Made by a program: the position numbers and the translations under genes
In this document: positions 17,979 to 28,400 of the stretch, in pieces
Layout: each line of letters starts with the position of its first letter
Position numbering within the stretch: the first letter of the stretch is position 1
Notes under the pieces: generated by a model
The model's database searches: none
Seen by the model: only the letters and a program-made list of their open reading frames with translations
Told to the model about the DNA's origin: nothing
Source of the DNA: a virus
Length of the DNA: 64,000 nt
IMG/VR virus record: IMGVR_UViG_3300037963_004147
Span: 1-64,000 of that record
Reading direction: 5' to 3' (one strand)

Positions 17979-19196
17979 ATGAATAATAAAGAAATTAGAG
18001 AAAAAGTGAAAGAATCTTTTAGCTGGAAGAAAAATTCAGCAATATGTGCTAAAAGGGTTGGCATTTCACTTTCAAAATATCTTAGGATTAAACAAGAACT
18101 TAAGACAGAATCAAAAAATTTAAAAAGAGCAAAACAAGGTAGAACTGAAAGCTTTAATTTAGAAAAAGGTGAAGGTACTATATCAACTCTAGCTGCAAAT
18201 GAACCTAAAAATCCAAAGGAGATAATTAAACTTTTAAAGATAGATACATCCAAATGGAAGTTATCTCAATACTGGAATAAACAAATGGGAGATCATTGGA
18301 GAGTATCTGCTCTTGTTTCAAAACTTAAAGAATCTGAACAAAGTCATATTGAAGAATTATTAAAAAAATGGAAACCTAAAAAACACAATATACCAAATTT
18401 GTCTAGACCAAAAGGTTATTCTTTATCACCAGATAGGGATCAAGTTTGTGGTATTATGTCTTTACAAGATATCCATTTTGGAAAAGAAGGTAATGAAACT
18501 ATAGATAAAGACTTTGAAGATACAGTAATGGACCTTATAAAAAGAGGAACAGCTTCACATAATATTGAAAACTTATATTTTGTAGTTGGAGGTGATTTAA
18601 TTAATATGGATACCTTTTCAGGTACAACTACTAGCGGTACACCATTAGATAACTGTTCAACAGCTACAGAAGCATATATACAAGCGTTTGACGCAATGCA
18701 TTGGGCTATCCAACTTATTATGCAGCATGTAGGTCATTTAACTGTGGTGTATATACCGGGTAATCATGATAGATTATCATCATTTCATTTAGTACATGCT
18801 TTATCTAAATCAATATCTGATCATCCTAATATAACATGGGATATTGAATATGCAGAAAGAAAGGTTCATGTATGGCATGATAACTTTAATGCTTTTGAAC
18901 ACGGAGATGCTACAAGCAAAAATACAGCTGTTGTGTATGCAACAGAGTTTGCTAATGAGTGGGGTTCTACAACAAATAGAACATTATTCACAGGGCATTT
19001 TCATCAAAATAAAAAAATAGAATATATAACAACTAGTGAGACTGCAGGTTTTATTCATAAAACTTTACCCAGTTTATCTAAAACAGATTATTACCATTAT
19101 CATAAAAAGTATGTAGGTAATAGAAGATCAGGTAAGTTAGAATTGCAATCACCTACTAAAGGTAATATTTGTGAACTAACTTATTTGGCAGATTAA
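17979..19196 (+). CDS. Calcineurin-like metallophosphoesterase with N-terminal HTH-like segment
   Basis: All five signature blocks of two-metal phosphoesterases are present in order: D164-I-H166 (SLQDIHFG), G-G-D206 (VVGGDLIN), G-N262-H263-D264 (IPGNHDR), H308-G-D (FEHGD) and G-H340-F-H342 (FTGHFHQ). The active site is therefore complete, and an enzyme acting on nucleic acid or another phosphodiester is likely; SbcD/Mre11-type nucleases share this layout. The first roughly 45 residues (EIREKVKESFSWKKNSAICAKRVGISLSKYL) are basic and resemble a helix-turn-helix. The gene is bounded by terminators on both sides, giving a single-gene unit inside the virion module. The substrate is unknown. Confidence 0.85.
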   Translation: MNNKEIREKVKESFSWKKNSAICAKRVGISLSKYLRIKQELKTESKNLKRAKQGRTESFNLEKGEGTISTLAANEPKNPKEIIKLLKIDTSKWKLSQYWNKQMGDHWRVSALVSKLKESEQSHIEELLKKWKPKKHNIPNLSRPKGYSLSPDRDQVCGIMSLQDIHFGKEGNETIDKDFEDTVMDLIKRGTASHNIENLYFVVGGDLINMDTFSGTTTSGTPLDNCSTATEAYIQAFDAMHWAIQLIMQHVGHLTVVYIPGNHDRLSSFHLVHALSKSISDHPNITWDIEYAERKVHVWHDNFNAFEHGDATSKNTAVVYATEFANEWGSTTNRTLFTGHFHQNKKIEYITTSETAGFIHKTLPSLSKTDYYHYHKKYVGNRRSGKLELQSPTKGNICELTYLAD

Positions 19197-19200
19197 TATA

Positions 19201-19232
19201 AGGATTTAACTTTTTTAAGTCCTGTTTTTTTT
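19201..19232 (+). terminator. Rho-independent terminator after phosphoesterase gene
   Basis: AGGATTTAA (19201-19209) pairs with TTAAGTCCT (19215-19223), with one G-T pair, followed by G and eight T residues. It begins five bases after the stop codon. Confidence 0.85.
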
Positions 19233-19248
19233 GTAAATTATAATAGAA
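19229..19248 (+). promoter_or_regulatory. Possible promoter, diverged copy
   Basis: TTTTGTAAATTATAATAGAA overlaps the T-run of the preceding terminator and ends four bases before the ATG at 19253. It keeps TTTGTA-ATTATAAT of the candidate promoter but not the final TGTATT. A promoter is expected here because the next operon starts after a terminator. Confidence 0.4.
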
Positions 19249-19252
19249 GACT

Positions 19253-19810
19253 ATGGTTAGAACATTTAACAAACCTAATTTAAAAGCTCCAAGATATAGA
19301 GAAAAGAGATTAGGGCTTTTAAATAAGCATACAATTAGAGAGTTTAAAGATAAATACCCTCTCTATGAGAACATTGATAATGACAAGCTAAAGTCTATAA
19401 TAAAGTTGTATAATAAAAATTTATGGAATGCAGTAATTAAGTATAGAGAAGGTGTTGAATTACCAGATTCTTTAGGTTATATTTTTATAGGTACTTGTAA
19501 AGCATCTAATTATAATATAGACTTTAGAAAATCTTCAGAGTATGGTAAAATATTACAGAATAAAAATTGGGAGACTGATGGTAATATAGCTAAAATATTT
19601 TACTCAAACTGTTCAACAAAATATAAATTTAAGAACAGAGAGCTGTGGAAGTTTGAAGCAGTAAGAGATTTTAAAAGATCAGTAGCAACACAATATCCTG
19701 AAGACTGGACTAAATATATTGTTATACAAAATAAGTATCAGATGACCCATCTTTATAAGGGTAACATTGATGAAAAGAGTTTAGAAGATTATAATGAATT
19801 TGAAATATAA
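19253..19810 (+). CDS. Conserved-type structural-module protein, unknown (185 aa)
   Basis: This is a basic, soluble protein rich in Lys, Tyr and Asn. The middle stretch (LPDSLGYIFIGTCKASNYNID, about residues 65-85, quoted in part) reads like a small beta-rich core, with helices before and after. There is no membrane segment or known active site. It opens the operon that runs without real gaps to the giant genes; its stop is two bases before the next ATG. Position just before a ring-type protein suggests a tail-assembly or DNA-binding role, but I do not recognise the family. Confidence 0.6.
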   Translation: MVRTFNKPNLKAPRYREKRLGLLNKHTIREFKDKYPLYENIDNDKLKSIIKLYNKNLWNAVIKYREGVELPDSLGYIFIGTCKASNYNIDFRKSSEYGKILQNKNWETDGNIAKIFYSNCSTKYKFKNRELWKFEAVRDFKRSVATQYPEDWTKYIVIQNKYQMTHLYKGNIDEKSLEDYNEFEI

Positions 19811-19812
19811 TT

Positions 19813-20484
19813 ATGGCAACAATAGGTGAAGTTATATCAAGAGTAAGAGGTCAGGTAAAGGCAGAAGTACAAGATGCTTTTGTTACTGATAGATACGTAT
19901 ATAGCTTAATAGTGAAATTTGCTCAAGTACTAATGAGAAGGCAAGATTTTGCAAATAAGCTAATGAAATTTAATGCTGTATGGAAAACTTTACCATATAT
20001 TGAATTAATTGAAGTTGATAAAGTAGAGGCACATTGTTCTGGTATTCAAAGCGGATGTACTATTAAAAGAAGTAAAAATAGACTTCCTGAAATGATAGAA
20101 GGTTATTGGGGTCCGTTAATTAGAACAGTTAGCTCATTAGATGGATCTATTGAAGTTCAACCAACGCAACCTGGTACTTATACTTCAATGACTAAAACAA
20201 CATCATTTAAATATAATAAGAAAAAATACTTTTGGTATTTAGATGGATATATTTATTTGCCAAATGTTGATTGGGATGCAATTAAATTAGAAGGTGTATT
20301 TGATGATGAAATAGGATTTTGGTTGTGTGAAAAAGATGAACAGTGTATTCCAAGATATAAACAAGAAGTTTATATACCGGAAGCATTGTTTGCTGAAATA
20401 GAAACACAAGTGGTACAAGCAATGATGCTTACAGTGCAAGTTCCACCAGAAGATGGAGATAATAAAGTAAATGTTAATAGATAA
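19813..20484 (+). CDS. Putative head-tail ring (connector) protein 2
   Basis: The N-terminal helices (TIGEVISRVRGQVKAEVQD, then FVTDRYVYSLIVKFAQVLMRRQ) resemble head-completion/connector proteins that form helical-bundle rings under the portal. Residues 60-175 are beta-rich (YIELIEVDKVEAHCSG ... KKYFWYLDGYIYLPN), followed by a C-terminal helix (EIETQVVQAMMLTVQV). This helix-beta-helix order is shared with the proteins at 10175 and 21596, suggesting three members of a stacked ring set. It lies two bases after its upstream neighbour and four before the first small basic gene. Assignment is by architecture and context. Confidence 0.62.
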   Translation: MATIGEVISRVRGQVKAEVQDAFVTDRYVYSLIVKFAQVLMRRQDFANKLMKFNAVWKTLPYIELIEVDKVEAHCSGIQSGCTIKRSKNRLPEMIEGYWGPLIRTVSSLDGSIEVQPTQPGTYTSMTKTTSFKYNKKKYFWYLDGYIYLPNVDWDAIKLEGVFDDEIGFWLCEKDEQCIPRYKQEVYIPEALFAEIETQVVQAMMLTVQVPPEDGDNKVNVNR

Positions 20485-20487
20485 GAT

Positions 20488-20763
20488 ATGAAAGCAGTTT
20501 ATAACAATAGGGGTGTTAAAGTTCCTGGAATGATAATGAAAGAAGGCGGCTCATTTCCAGATTTATCCGGTGATGGTAAAGTTACCAAGAAAGATATTTT
20601 AATGGGTAGAGGTGTCATTAAGAAAAAGAAAGGTGGATCAACAAAGAAATTAGATCGTTGTGCTAGAATAGCTAAAAGGAAATATAAAGTTTGGCCTTCA
20701 GCTTATGCATCTGGTGCTGCTGTTAAGTGCCGTAAAGGAAAAATTTGGAAAGGACAAAGCTAA
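20488..20763 (+). CDS. Small basic tagged protein with EF-hand-like loop (91 aa)
   Basis: The product starts MKAVYNNRGVKVPGM, a peptide that recurs in the next gene but one and at the C-terminus of the next gene. It continues with KEGGSFP and then DLSGDGKVTKKD (residues 25-36), which meets the EF-hand loop pattern at positions 1, 3, 5, 6, 8 and 12. KKKKGGSTKK follows, then a basic module (CARIAKRKYKVWPSAYASGA, then KCRKGKIW) that I have seen as a repeated small module in marine phage proteins. Strong positive charge suggests binding to DNA or to an acidic partner. It sits between ring-type genes, so it is probably a virion or internal head component; function unknown. Confidence 0.7.
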   Translation: MKAVYNNRGVKVPGMIMKEGGSFPDLSGDGKVTKKDILMGRGVIKKKKGGSTKKLDRCARIAKRKYKVWPSAYASGAAVKCRKGKIWKGQS

Positions 20764-21020
20764 TGGCTAAAGAAAGTTTACATAAATGGTTTAGCAGAAA
20801 TAAAGGTAAAGGTTGGATAGATTGTAAAACCGGCAAGCCTTGTGGTAGACAAAAGGGAGAAAAAAGAAAAGGTTATCCTGCTTGTAGACCAACTAAAGCA
20901 CAATGTACATCTGCAGCTAGAAAGAAGACTAGTTCAAAAAGAATTAGTTGGAAAAAAGAATATGGCGGAGAGCCGGTATATAATAATATGGGAACAAGAG
21001 TTCCTGGAATGTATAAATAA
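20763..21020 (+). CDS. Small basic tagged protein (85 aa)
   Basis: I choose the ATG at 20763, which overlaps the upstream stop as TAATG and gives MAKESLHKWFSRNKGKGW; a start at 20745 inside the upstream gene would add six residues and is less likely. The protein is lysine- and arginine-rich with four or five cysteines (DCKTGKPCGRQKGEKRKGYP, then ACRPTKAQC), a possible metal knuckle. It ends in YGGEPVYNNMGTRVPGMYK, so here the YNN...VPGM tag is C-terminal whereas its neighbours carry it at the N-terminus. Translation is probably coupled to the gene before. A DNA-compacting or packaged peptide role is a guess. Confidence 0.7.
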   Translation: MAKESLHKWFSRNKGKGWIDCKTGKPCGRQKGEKRKGYPACRPTKAQCTSAARKKTSSKRISWKKEYGGEPVYNNMGTRVPGMYK

Positions 21021-21034
21021 TAAAAGTAAAAATC

Positions 21035-21268
21035 ATGCCAGCAAAAAAAATAAAAGCAGCAAAGAAAAAAGGTACAATGCCTAAAAGTGTTACAACCTAT
21101 AAAAAAGGAGGATCAACAACAAAATCTGTAAAAGCCCCAGCAGGCTTTCATTGGATGAAAGATGGATCTGGATTTAAATTAATGAAACATTCAGGTAAAT
21201 TTAAAGCACATCCTGGAGGATCTCTTACTGCAAAATTTAAAATACAAAAAAGACATAAAAAGAAATAA
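21035..21268 (+). CDS. Very basic small protein with GG motifs (77 aa)
   Basis: Nearly a third of the residues are lysine or arginine, at both ends (MPAKKIKAAKKKGTMPK and KFKIQKRHKKK). A YKKGGSTTKS segment mirrors KKKKGGSTKK of the protein at 20488. The middle (APAGFHWMKDGSGFKLMKHS, residues about 31-50) looks like a small folded hairpin. It lacks the YNN...VPGM tag but shares the GG neighbourhood and the operon. The lysine-rich, histone-like composition suggests nucleic-acid binding, perhaps inside the head. Function not known. Confidence 0.65.
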   Translation: MPAKKIKAAKKKGTMPKSVTTYKKGGSTTKSVKAPAGFHWMKDGSGFKLMKHSGKFKAHPGGSLTAKFKIQKRHKKK

Positions 21269-21269
21269 A

Positions 21270-21584
21270 ATGAATCCAATTTATAATAATGTAGGAGTAA
21301 AAGTTCCCGGTATGTATGACCTTGATAAAATGAAAAAAGGTGGTATGGCTGGTTGTAGTATAAAGAATGGATGTAAAAGTAAAGCTGGAGGTTTAACAGC
21401 TAAAGGGCGTAGAATGATTAACCGTAAAACAGGATCTAAACTTAAAGCACCACAGCCAGGTGGGGGTCCACGTAAAAGATCTTTTTGTGCTAGAAACTTA
21501 GGTCAAATTAAAAAATTTAATATTGATTGTAGAAAAACTCCAAAGAAAAGAGCTTGTCTTGCAAGAAAACGTTGGAAATGTTAA
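21270..21584 (+). CDS. Small basic tagged protein with Cys motifs (104 aa)
   Basis: It begins MNPIYNNVGVKVPGMYD, a clear relative of the tags in the two genes at 20488 and 20763, followed by MKKGGMAGCS. The rest is strongly basic: a GGLTAKGRRMINRKTGSKLK segment (residues about 46-65), then RKRSFCARNLGQIKKFN and a CLARKRWKC end. This GGLTA...CAR...W-x-C arrangement resembles a small-protein family seen in marine phages and large DNA viruses, of unknown role. The start lies one base after the preceding stop. Its cysteines could bind zinc. It probably acts with the other three small proteins. Confidence 0.7.
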   Translation: MNPIYNNVGVKVPGMYDLDKMKKGGMAGCSIKNGCKSKAGGLTAKGRRMINRKTGSKLKAPQPGGGPRKRSFCARNLGQIKKFNIDCRKTPKKRACLARKRWKC

Positions 21585-21595
21585 AAATTTGAATA

Positions 21596-22480
21596 ATGAG
21601 TATATCACATAAATATAGAACTTTTGACCAATTACTTGAAGATGTATCAGTTGATTTTTCAAACTATGCACTTGAAGGGATGATTGAACCTCAGCAATTA
21701 ATTAAAGTTGCTACAAGAGTTAACTATGATTTAGGATTAAGAATTCATAGAACTAAAGAGATAATTTTAGAAGTAGAGCATGGTAAAGCAAAGTTGCCTT
21801 ATGACTTTGCATATTTAAATTATGCTTTTTTATGTGGTGACTATACTATTGCTGATAGACCACCTTCAGGAACTCATATAGAAACTTTTAATGATGTACC
21901 ATATGTACCAGCTCCAGGAGAGTCTGGACCTTGTGAAGATCCTGAATGTAGAGATGTTTGTGTTATAAAAACTTGTGATGATAAAAATGAGTATCAATTA
22001 ATACAAAGAGTTAATCCATCAAGTTATAGAACTTTTACAGCATTTTTACCATTAAGAATTGCTAATGTAAATGATCAAACATGTGATTGCCCAAACTTAA
22101 GTGTGCAGTCTACAGATATAGCTGAAATTAAAGATGGCTTTATAATGACAAGTTTTACAAAAGGTAAAGTATATATAAGCTATCAAGGTGCAATGGAAGA
22201 TCATAATGGAAATCTTTTGGTTTTAGATCATCCATATTGCAATGAATATTATGAGTATGCTTTAAAACAAAGAATTTTAGAGAATATGGTTTTTGCTGGG
22301 GAAAATGTTTCTAATCAATTAGGTTTAATTGAAGGGCGTTTAAGAGCTTCAAGAAATAATGCTCTTGGATTTATTAATACACCTGATTTTGCAGAGATGC
22401 GGAAAGTTTGGACAATGAATAGACGAGCACAATATCATAATTACTATAATATGTTTAAAAGCTATCCTGTAGCTGGTTAA
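21596..22480 (+). CDS. Putative head-tail ring (connector) protein 3
   Basis: The N-terminus (TFDQLLEDVSVDFSNYALEG, then MIEPQQLIKVATRVNYDLGL) and the sequence after it (EVEHGKAKLPYDFAYLNYAF) match a pattern I associate with a ring protein adjoining the muzzle gene in Bacteroidota podoviruses. The middle is Cys- and Pro-containing and beta-rich; the C-terminal 90 residues are helical, with YYEYALKQRILENMVFAGEN. It sits directly before the muzzle-like gene, with nine bases between, the expected order for tail-assembly partners. Cysteines at residues 102-130 (CEDPECRDVCVIKTC) are numerous for a connector. Confidence 0.68.
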   Translation: MSISHKYRTFDQLLEDVSVDFSNYALEGMIEPQQLIKVATRVNYDLGLRIHRTKEIILEVEHGKAKLPYDFAYLNYAFLCGDYTIADRPPSGTHIETFNDVPYVPAPGESGPCEDPECRDVCVIKTCDDKNEYQLIQRVNPSSYRTFTAFLPLRIANVNDQTCDCPNLSVQSTDIAEIKDGFIMTSFTKGKVYISYQGAMEDHNGNLLVLDHPYCNEYYEYALKQRILENMVFAGENVSNQLGLIEGRLRASRNNALGFINTPDFAEMRKVWTMNRRAQYHNYYNMFKSYPVAG

Positions 22481-22489
22481 ATTTGAGCA

Positions 22490-25400
22490 ATGGCAAAACA
22501 AAATAAAAGTACTAAGTATAACCTTCAAGGTTCTTCTATTGAAACTAATAGCTTTGCTAAAGGAATGTCTAAAGACATTTATAAAGGTGTAGTTCCAAAA
22601 ACAATGTGGGGTCATGCACGAAATGCTGCAAATAATTCTGTAGATGGAGATATAGGAATTATTGGAAATGAACCTGCTAATTTAGAATGTGGAAGAGTAC
22701 CTTATACTGTAATTGGTACAATTCATAAACAAGGTGATCACTGGATTATTTATTCTACAGATGATATTAGTTCTGAAATAGGTTTATTTGATGACAGCAA
22801 ATGTGAATATAAAACTTTAGTAAATGATCCCTGTCTATCTTTTAATAGGCAATTTTTAATAACGGGTGCAGCAAAAGAAAATTATGATTGTACTTGGCAA
22901 GTATATTGGGATGATGGTTTAAATCCATCTAGAACTTTAAATTTAGATGATATTCCTTATATACAAGTTGTTACATCACCTCCAAATGATCCTTGTGTTA
23001 TTTATGAAGACACTGATAAATTAGATTGTGAAAAAATAAGATTAGCTCCTTTATTAGATATACCTTGTATTGATTTATCAAAATCAACTGATGGAGGTCA
23101 GTTAAGAAATGGATCTTATCAAGCATATATTGCTTATACTTTAAATGATCAAAAAGTAACTGATTATATTGGAGTATCTCAAATTCAAAGTTTATTTGCA
23201 CATGAGAGTAATGATGGTGGTCTAGATGTTAAAGTTAGCAATTTAGATAAAGAATTTGAAGAATATGAATTAGTTATATTATCAGATAATCAAGGTCAAA
23301 AGGTTGCAAAAAAAATTGGAACATATAGTACTGAGCAAACAGATATTAATATAGATTTTATTGATCCTGCTTTAGTAAGTGTTCCGCTTAATTTATTATT
23401 TCAAAGAAGTCCTGCTTATGAGAAATCTGAATCAATGTATGTGGTTAATGATTATCTTATAAGACAAGGACCTACAGAACAGTTTGATTTTAACTATCAG
23501 CCATTAGCTAATGAAATTAAAACAAGATGGGTTGTGGCAGAATACAATGCTGATTATTATTACAAAGGTGGTAATAAAACACAATTCATGCGTGATGAGC
23601 AATATGCTTTTTTTATAAGATGGATTTATAATACAGGAGAAAGATCTTCCTCTTATCATATTCCTGGTAGAGATCCTGATCCATCTTCACAAAATCAATA
23701 TTCACAAAATATAACACCTAACCCTGGAGATTTAGGACAAAATTCAGGAGTTAATGTAATTTCAAATTCTGGACTTGAATATAACTTTCAAGTTTATAAC
23801 ACAGCTAGTGTAACACAGGCAGGTTTAAATATACCAACTGGTGATGGAGGTACTGTGATTGCTAAAGGTAAAATGGGTTACTGGCAATCAACTGAAAAGT
23901 ATCCTGCAACTAAACCAGAAATATGGGCTGATTTATGTGGTAAACATATTAGACATCATAAAATGCCTACTGAAGAATTACATGAAAGTTTACATCTTTG
24001 TGCAAATGATGGAAGTACTATTAGACTTTTAGGTGTTGAGTTTGATAATATTGCTAGACCTGTTGATAACGATGGTAATGTAATTACTAATATTATAGGT
24101 TATGAAATATTAAGAGGATCAAGAGAAGGGGCTAAATCAATTCTTGCTAAGGGTATTTATAGAAATATGAGAGCTTACAAAGTACCTGAAGGAGATCAAG
24201 GTATGTTAGGTGAAAGTATTAATGAAACTATTTTATATCCAAACTTTCCATATAATTCTTTACATGGAGATGTATACCATTGGTTTGATTCAGCAGCTTT
24301 AGGTATTTCAGGTGATGGTAATATAGGTGGGGCATTAACGCAAGCATTTATTGCAGATCCATTTCCAAGAACAGATGGATGTGATGACTTTATGGATAGT
24401 ATAACAGATTATCCTCCTTTAAGACTTACAAAGAGAGATTTCTTTACATTCCACTCTCCAGAACTAATGTTTAAAAGACCATTTTTAAATGCTTATGAAA
24501 CTAGAATATATGGAGCATATGGTGGAATTAGTGAGGGTCACTTTATAAAATCAGAACTACATCCTCAAAATAAATTATTAAGAAACTCAGGTGCTATTAT
24601 AGGAGGTATCTTAGGTATTGGCTATGCAATAGGTCAAATGCAAGGTAAGAAAGAAAGAAATTATACAAAAGCATCAACTCAAACTATTCCATTTGATCCT
24701 TATTACATTCAAGCTGGTGCTTCTAATGGTAGCAATATGCCTGTTCCTCCTGTCAGTCTTTTTCCAGTATCTCCTGTTTGGGTTGGTACAACAGCTACAA
24801 TGACTGCTAATAACCCTGGTACGACTGCTGCAAATCAAATTATGGATACAGTTGGTGGAGTTGGAGAATTAATTACAGGAGGTGCCCTTTCTAATGCTTT
24901 TATCAATACTTTAGGTAGTATTGAAGCAAATTTAAATTTACAACCTGGTTTCTCAGGAGGTCAAGATAACTATACGTATAAAAAAGAGGATGATGCTGCA
25001 CAACTACCTGCTCCTATGCAATTAGTAATGGGTGCTATCTATGCAAGAGAAAAAATGGCAGATGGTGCACAAATTGTTATAGACTCATTATATAATATGG
25101 TATCTGCAGAAGATTTTGCTTATAAGCATAATTCTCATGGATTTTATTCAGATTATTTTAGAGGTAATGTTGGAGATGTGTTTAGAGTCAGAAATACAGC
25201 TTCAAATTATTTAGGTAGTTCATTTCAAATATTTGGTGAAAATCATTTAGGTAATCCATCTCATAAGATTAATAATTTATTTAGACCTGATACTGTAGCT
25301 ATACAAACTCTTAGTCCATCTCAAGGAGGAGCTTATTTACCTTATCCTTCTTCTATGGGTGCACCTATTGATAAATCTCTATATGTTATAGGTGGTGATG

Positions 25401-28400
25401 GTGATGCATCTACACCAGGTATGATTGGTACAAGTTTTGGAAATGAATATTTAAAAAGTCCTCAAAGAAAACAGTTTAAAGATATTAATGCATTATATGG
25501 AGCATTAAAATTTAATTTTGATAATCAGTATGGTCAACTGGAAGGAATTAAACAAGTTAGAATGGCAGGCTGTACATATTTTATTGATAATACTGCAGCT
25601 GCAATACCGGGACAAATATATAGAACAACACCAATATTTAGCGGAGATACTTATTTAAATAGGTATACAGAAAAGGTTATAATGCCAATCTTTACTGATT
25701 TCTTGTTAGGTCAACCAGATCAGTTCCCATTTAACTATTTACAAAGAGTAAATATACCATATCCTAGATATTGGATGAACACTAGAAAATATGATACTAC
25801 TGCATTAGCAGATGCATTATTTGGTTTATTAAATCCTCAAAATTTAATTGGTGCATTACTTACTGGTGGAGGTACCCTTAGCAGTCTTTGGGAAAATGCA
25901 TTACCTGGTGATTTATTCTATTTAGATAGAGGTGAAGGTAGTTGTGTTCAAGGTGCTCTAAGTATGTTTAGCAATAAAGGAGCAAACCCAATGTTTGCAA
26001 TGAGATATGGTTATATGTATACTCATTGTAATGGTATATTAGATTTTTATGTTGAATCTGAAGTAAACTTAGCAAATAGAGATTGGACAGATGTACCAGA
26101 AGGAAGACACTATGATACTTTTAGATATAATAATACAGATGATTTATTTCAAGCTGAGATTATAAAAAAAGATAATCTTTACAAATATGACTATTCATTA
26201 AGTGCTAGTAGATTTGTTACAAATTTAACTTCGGGTGGAGCTATTCAACCAAGAGATTATGATCCTTTGATAGCAGAAACATGTTTTACTAATTATCCTA
26301 AAAGATTAATTTATTCATTACAAGCACAAGAAGAAGCTAAAAAAGATTACTGGAGAGTTTTCTTAGCAAATAATTATAGAGACTTTAAAGATAAGGTTAA
26401 TGTAATTAAGCCAATTAATAAGAATGGTGCTGTTATATTTTTCCCATATCAATCACCTCAAATGTTTCAAGGTGTAGATACTTTACAAACAGATATGGGT
26501 ACTAAAATAACTATTGGAGATGGTGGATTATTTAATCAAGCTTTCCAAAATTTAGTTAACTCTGATATGGCTAATGAATATGGATCTTGTGAAAGTCAAA
26601 GAGGTATTATTAATACTCCATATGGTTTCTTCTTTATATCACAAGCACAAGGTAAGATCTTCCAACAACAAGGGCAAACTTTAAATCCAATATCTAATCA
26701 AGGTATGAAGTGGTGGTTTAATAAATATTTACCATCTAGTTTAGTTAAACAGTTCCCTGAATTAGAATATCATACATTAGGTGATAATCCTGTTGTAGGT
26801 GTTGGTTGTCAAGTTATATATGATATAAATGATGATATAGTTTATTTCTGTAAAAAAGATTATAAACTAAAAGAAGAACATATTGGAAGTATTGAATTTG
26901 ATGCTGAACAAGGTGTATTTGTAACTGTAGATACACCTCCAGATGTAGCTACACCATCGGATGTAGCTGAAGGTAAACAACCAAATACATCTTCATTAAT
27001 TCAACAATCTGCAATAAAAAATGAGCAAAAATTTGCAACTGGTGATATAATACCTGATCCAGATTTAGATGATCCAATTATTGTTGATGATAACTGGATG
27101 CCTCAACCAATTACTGGAATAGAAATAACAATAGGAGATCCTTTCTACTTTGATGACTGTTCTTGGACTGTAAGTTATGATCCTAAAGTTAAAGCTTGGA
27201 TATCGTTTCATGATTGGCATCCTGAATTATGTATGCCAAGTATTAATCATTTTTTAACTACAAAAACATTACCTACAACTACACCTCAATGTCCACCAGG
27301 ATATTCATTTAATTCTGAAACAGGAATGTGTGAAAATCTATTAGATGTTCAAAATTTAGCAACTGTTACTGTAGATGAATTACCTTCACAAGCTGTTGGT
27401 GGAGGATGTCCTCCTGGTTACACATTTAATCCTGTAACTAACACATGTGAAAATATTACTGTAGTACCTATTATATGTGGAGGTACAATATTTAATGTTG
27501 TAGAAGGATTAGATAATCCTGCGTATGGTCAATATGGTACAAAGTTTTATGAAGATGCAACATTAAGACCAAAACCAATAGAAGCTATAGGTTCTCCACA
27601 ACAACTAAAAGATAATGGTGGAGCTGGTAATATTTTAAATTATTCAACTCTACCTGCCGGAACTACACCATGGGATAGATTGAATCAAGCTGGAGTATGG
27701 ACAACCAATTCTGGTGGTACTCACGATCCTGTTGGTCAATGGATTGGATTTGTTGTATGTATTGAAATTTCAGAAACTAAAACATATTCGGTTGGTATAG
27801 CTGGTGATAATAAAGTTAGATTTGGTGTTGATGGTGATCAGTATGTAGTAATTGATACACCTGATGTTGATAATTTTAGATCATGGCATGTTATACCTTT
27901 TGAGTTAACTGCAGGTACTCATATCATATCATTAGAAGGAAAAAATGATGGTTCAGTTGCTTCATTTGCTGCAGAAGTATATGATGCAGATATTACAACA
28001 TTACAAGCAATAACAACAGAAGCCGCATTATCTGCCGTTACTGTATTTACTACTAAAGATTTACCGGGTAGCGGAGCAACATTTACTTTGGGTGATCCTA
28101 ATGATCCAACAACACCTAGTGGTTGTAATTGTCCTGACGGATTTGTACTCTCTCCTTGTGGAGATGAACTTCAATGTGTTAGTATTGATACTGTTCCTGC
28201 AGAAAGCGGATGTAGTTGTCCAGATGGTTATACTCTAGTATTTCCTGATTATTTAGGTAACTATATTGAATCAGAAGGTGATTGCGATAAAGAACCTATA
28301 TGTAGAAAAGTAGATTGTGAATGTCCTGATCCACCAATACCAGGATTATTTCCAACACTAACTGGAATGTGTGATAATTTATTCCTTGTAAATAGCCCTA

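Noticed and set aside
20745-20762. Earlier ATG for the 20763 gene
   Set aside because: It lies inside the upstream gene; the TAATG overlap at 20763 gives the more natural MAKESLHKW start.
20842-21084. Open plus-strand frame of 80 codons overlapping two small genes
   Set aside because: It is in another frame across two well-supported genes that carry shared motifs.
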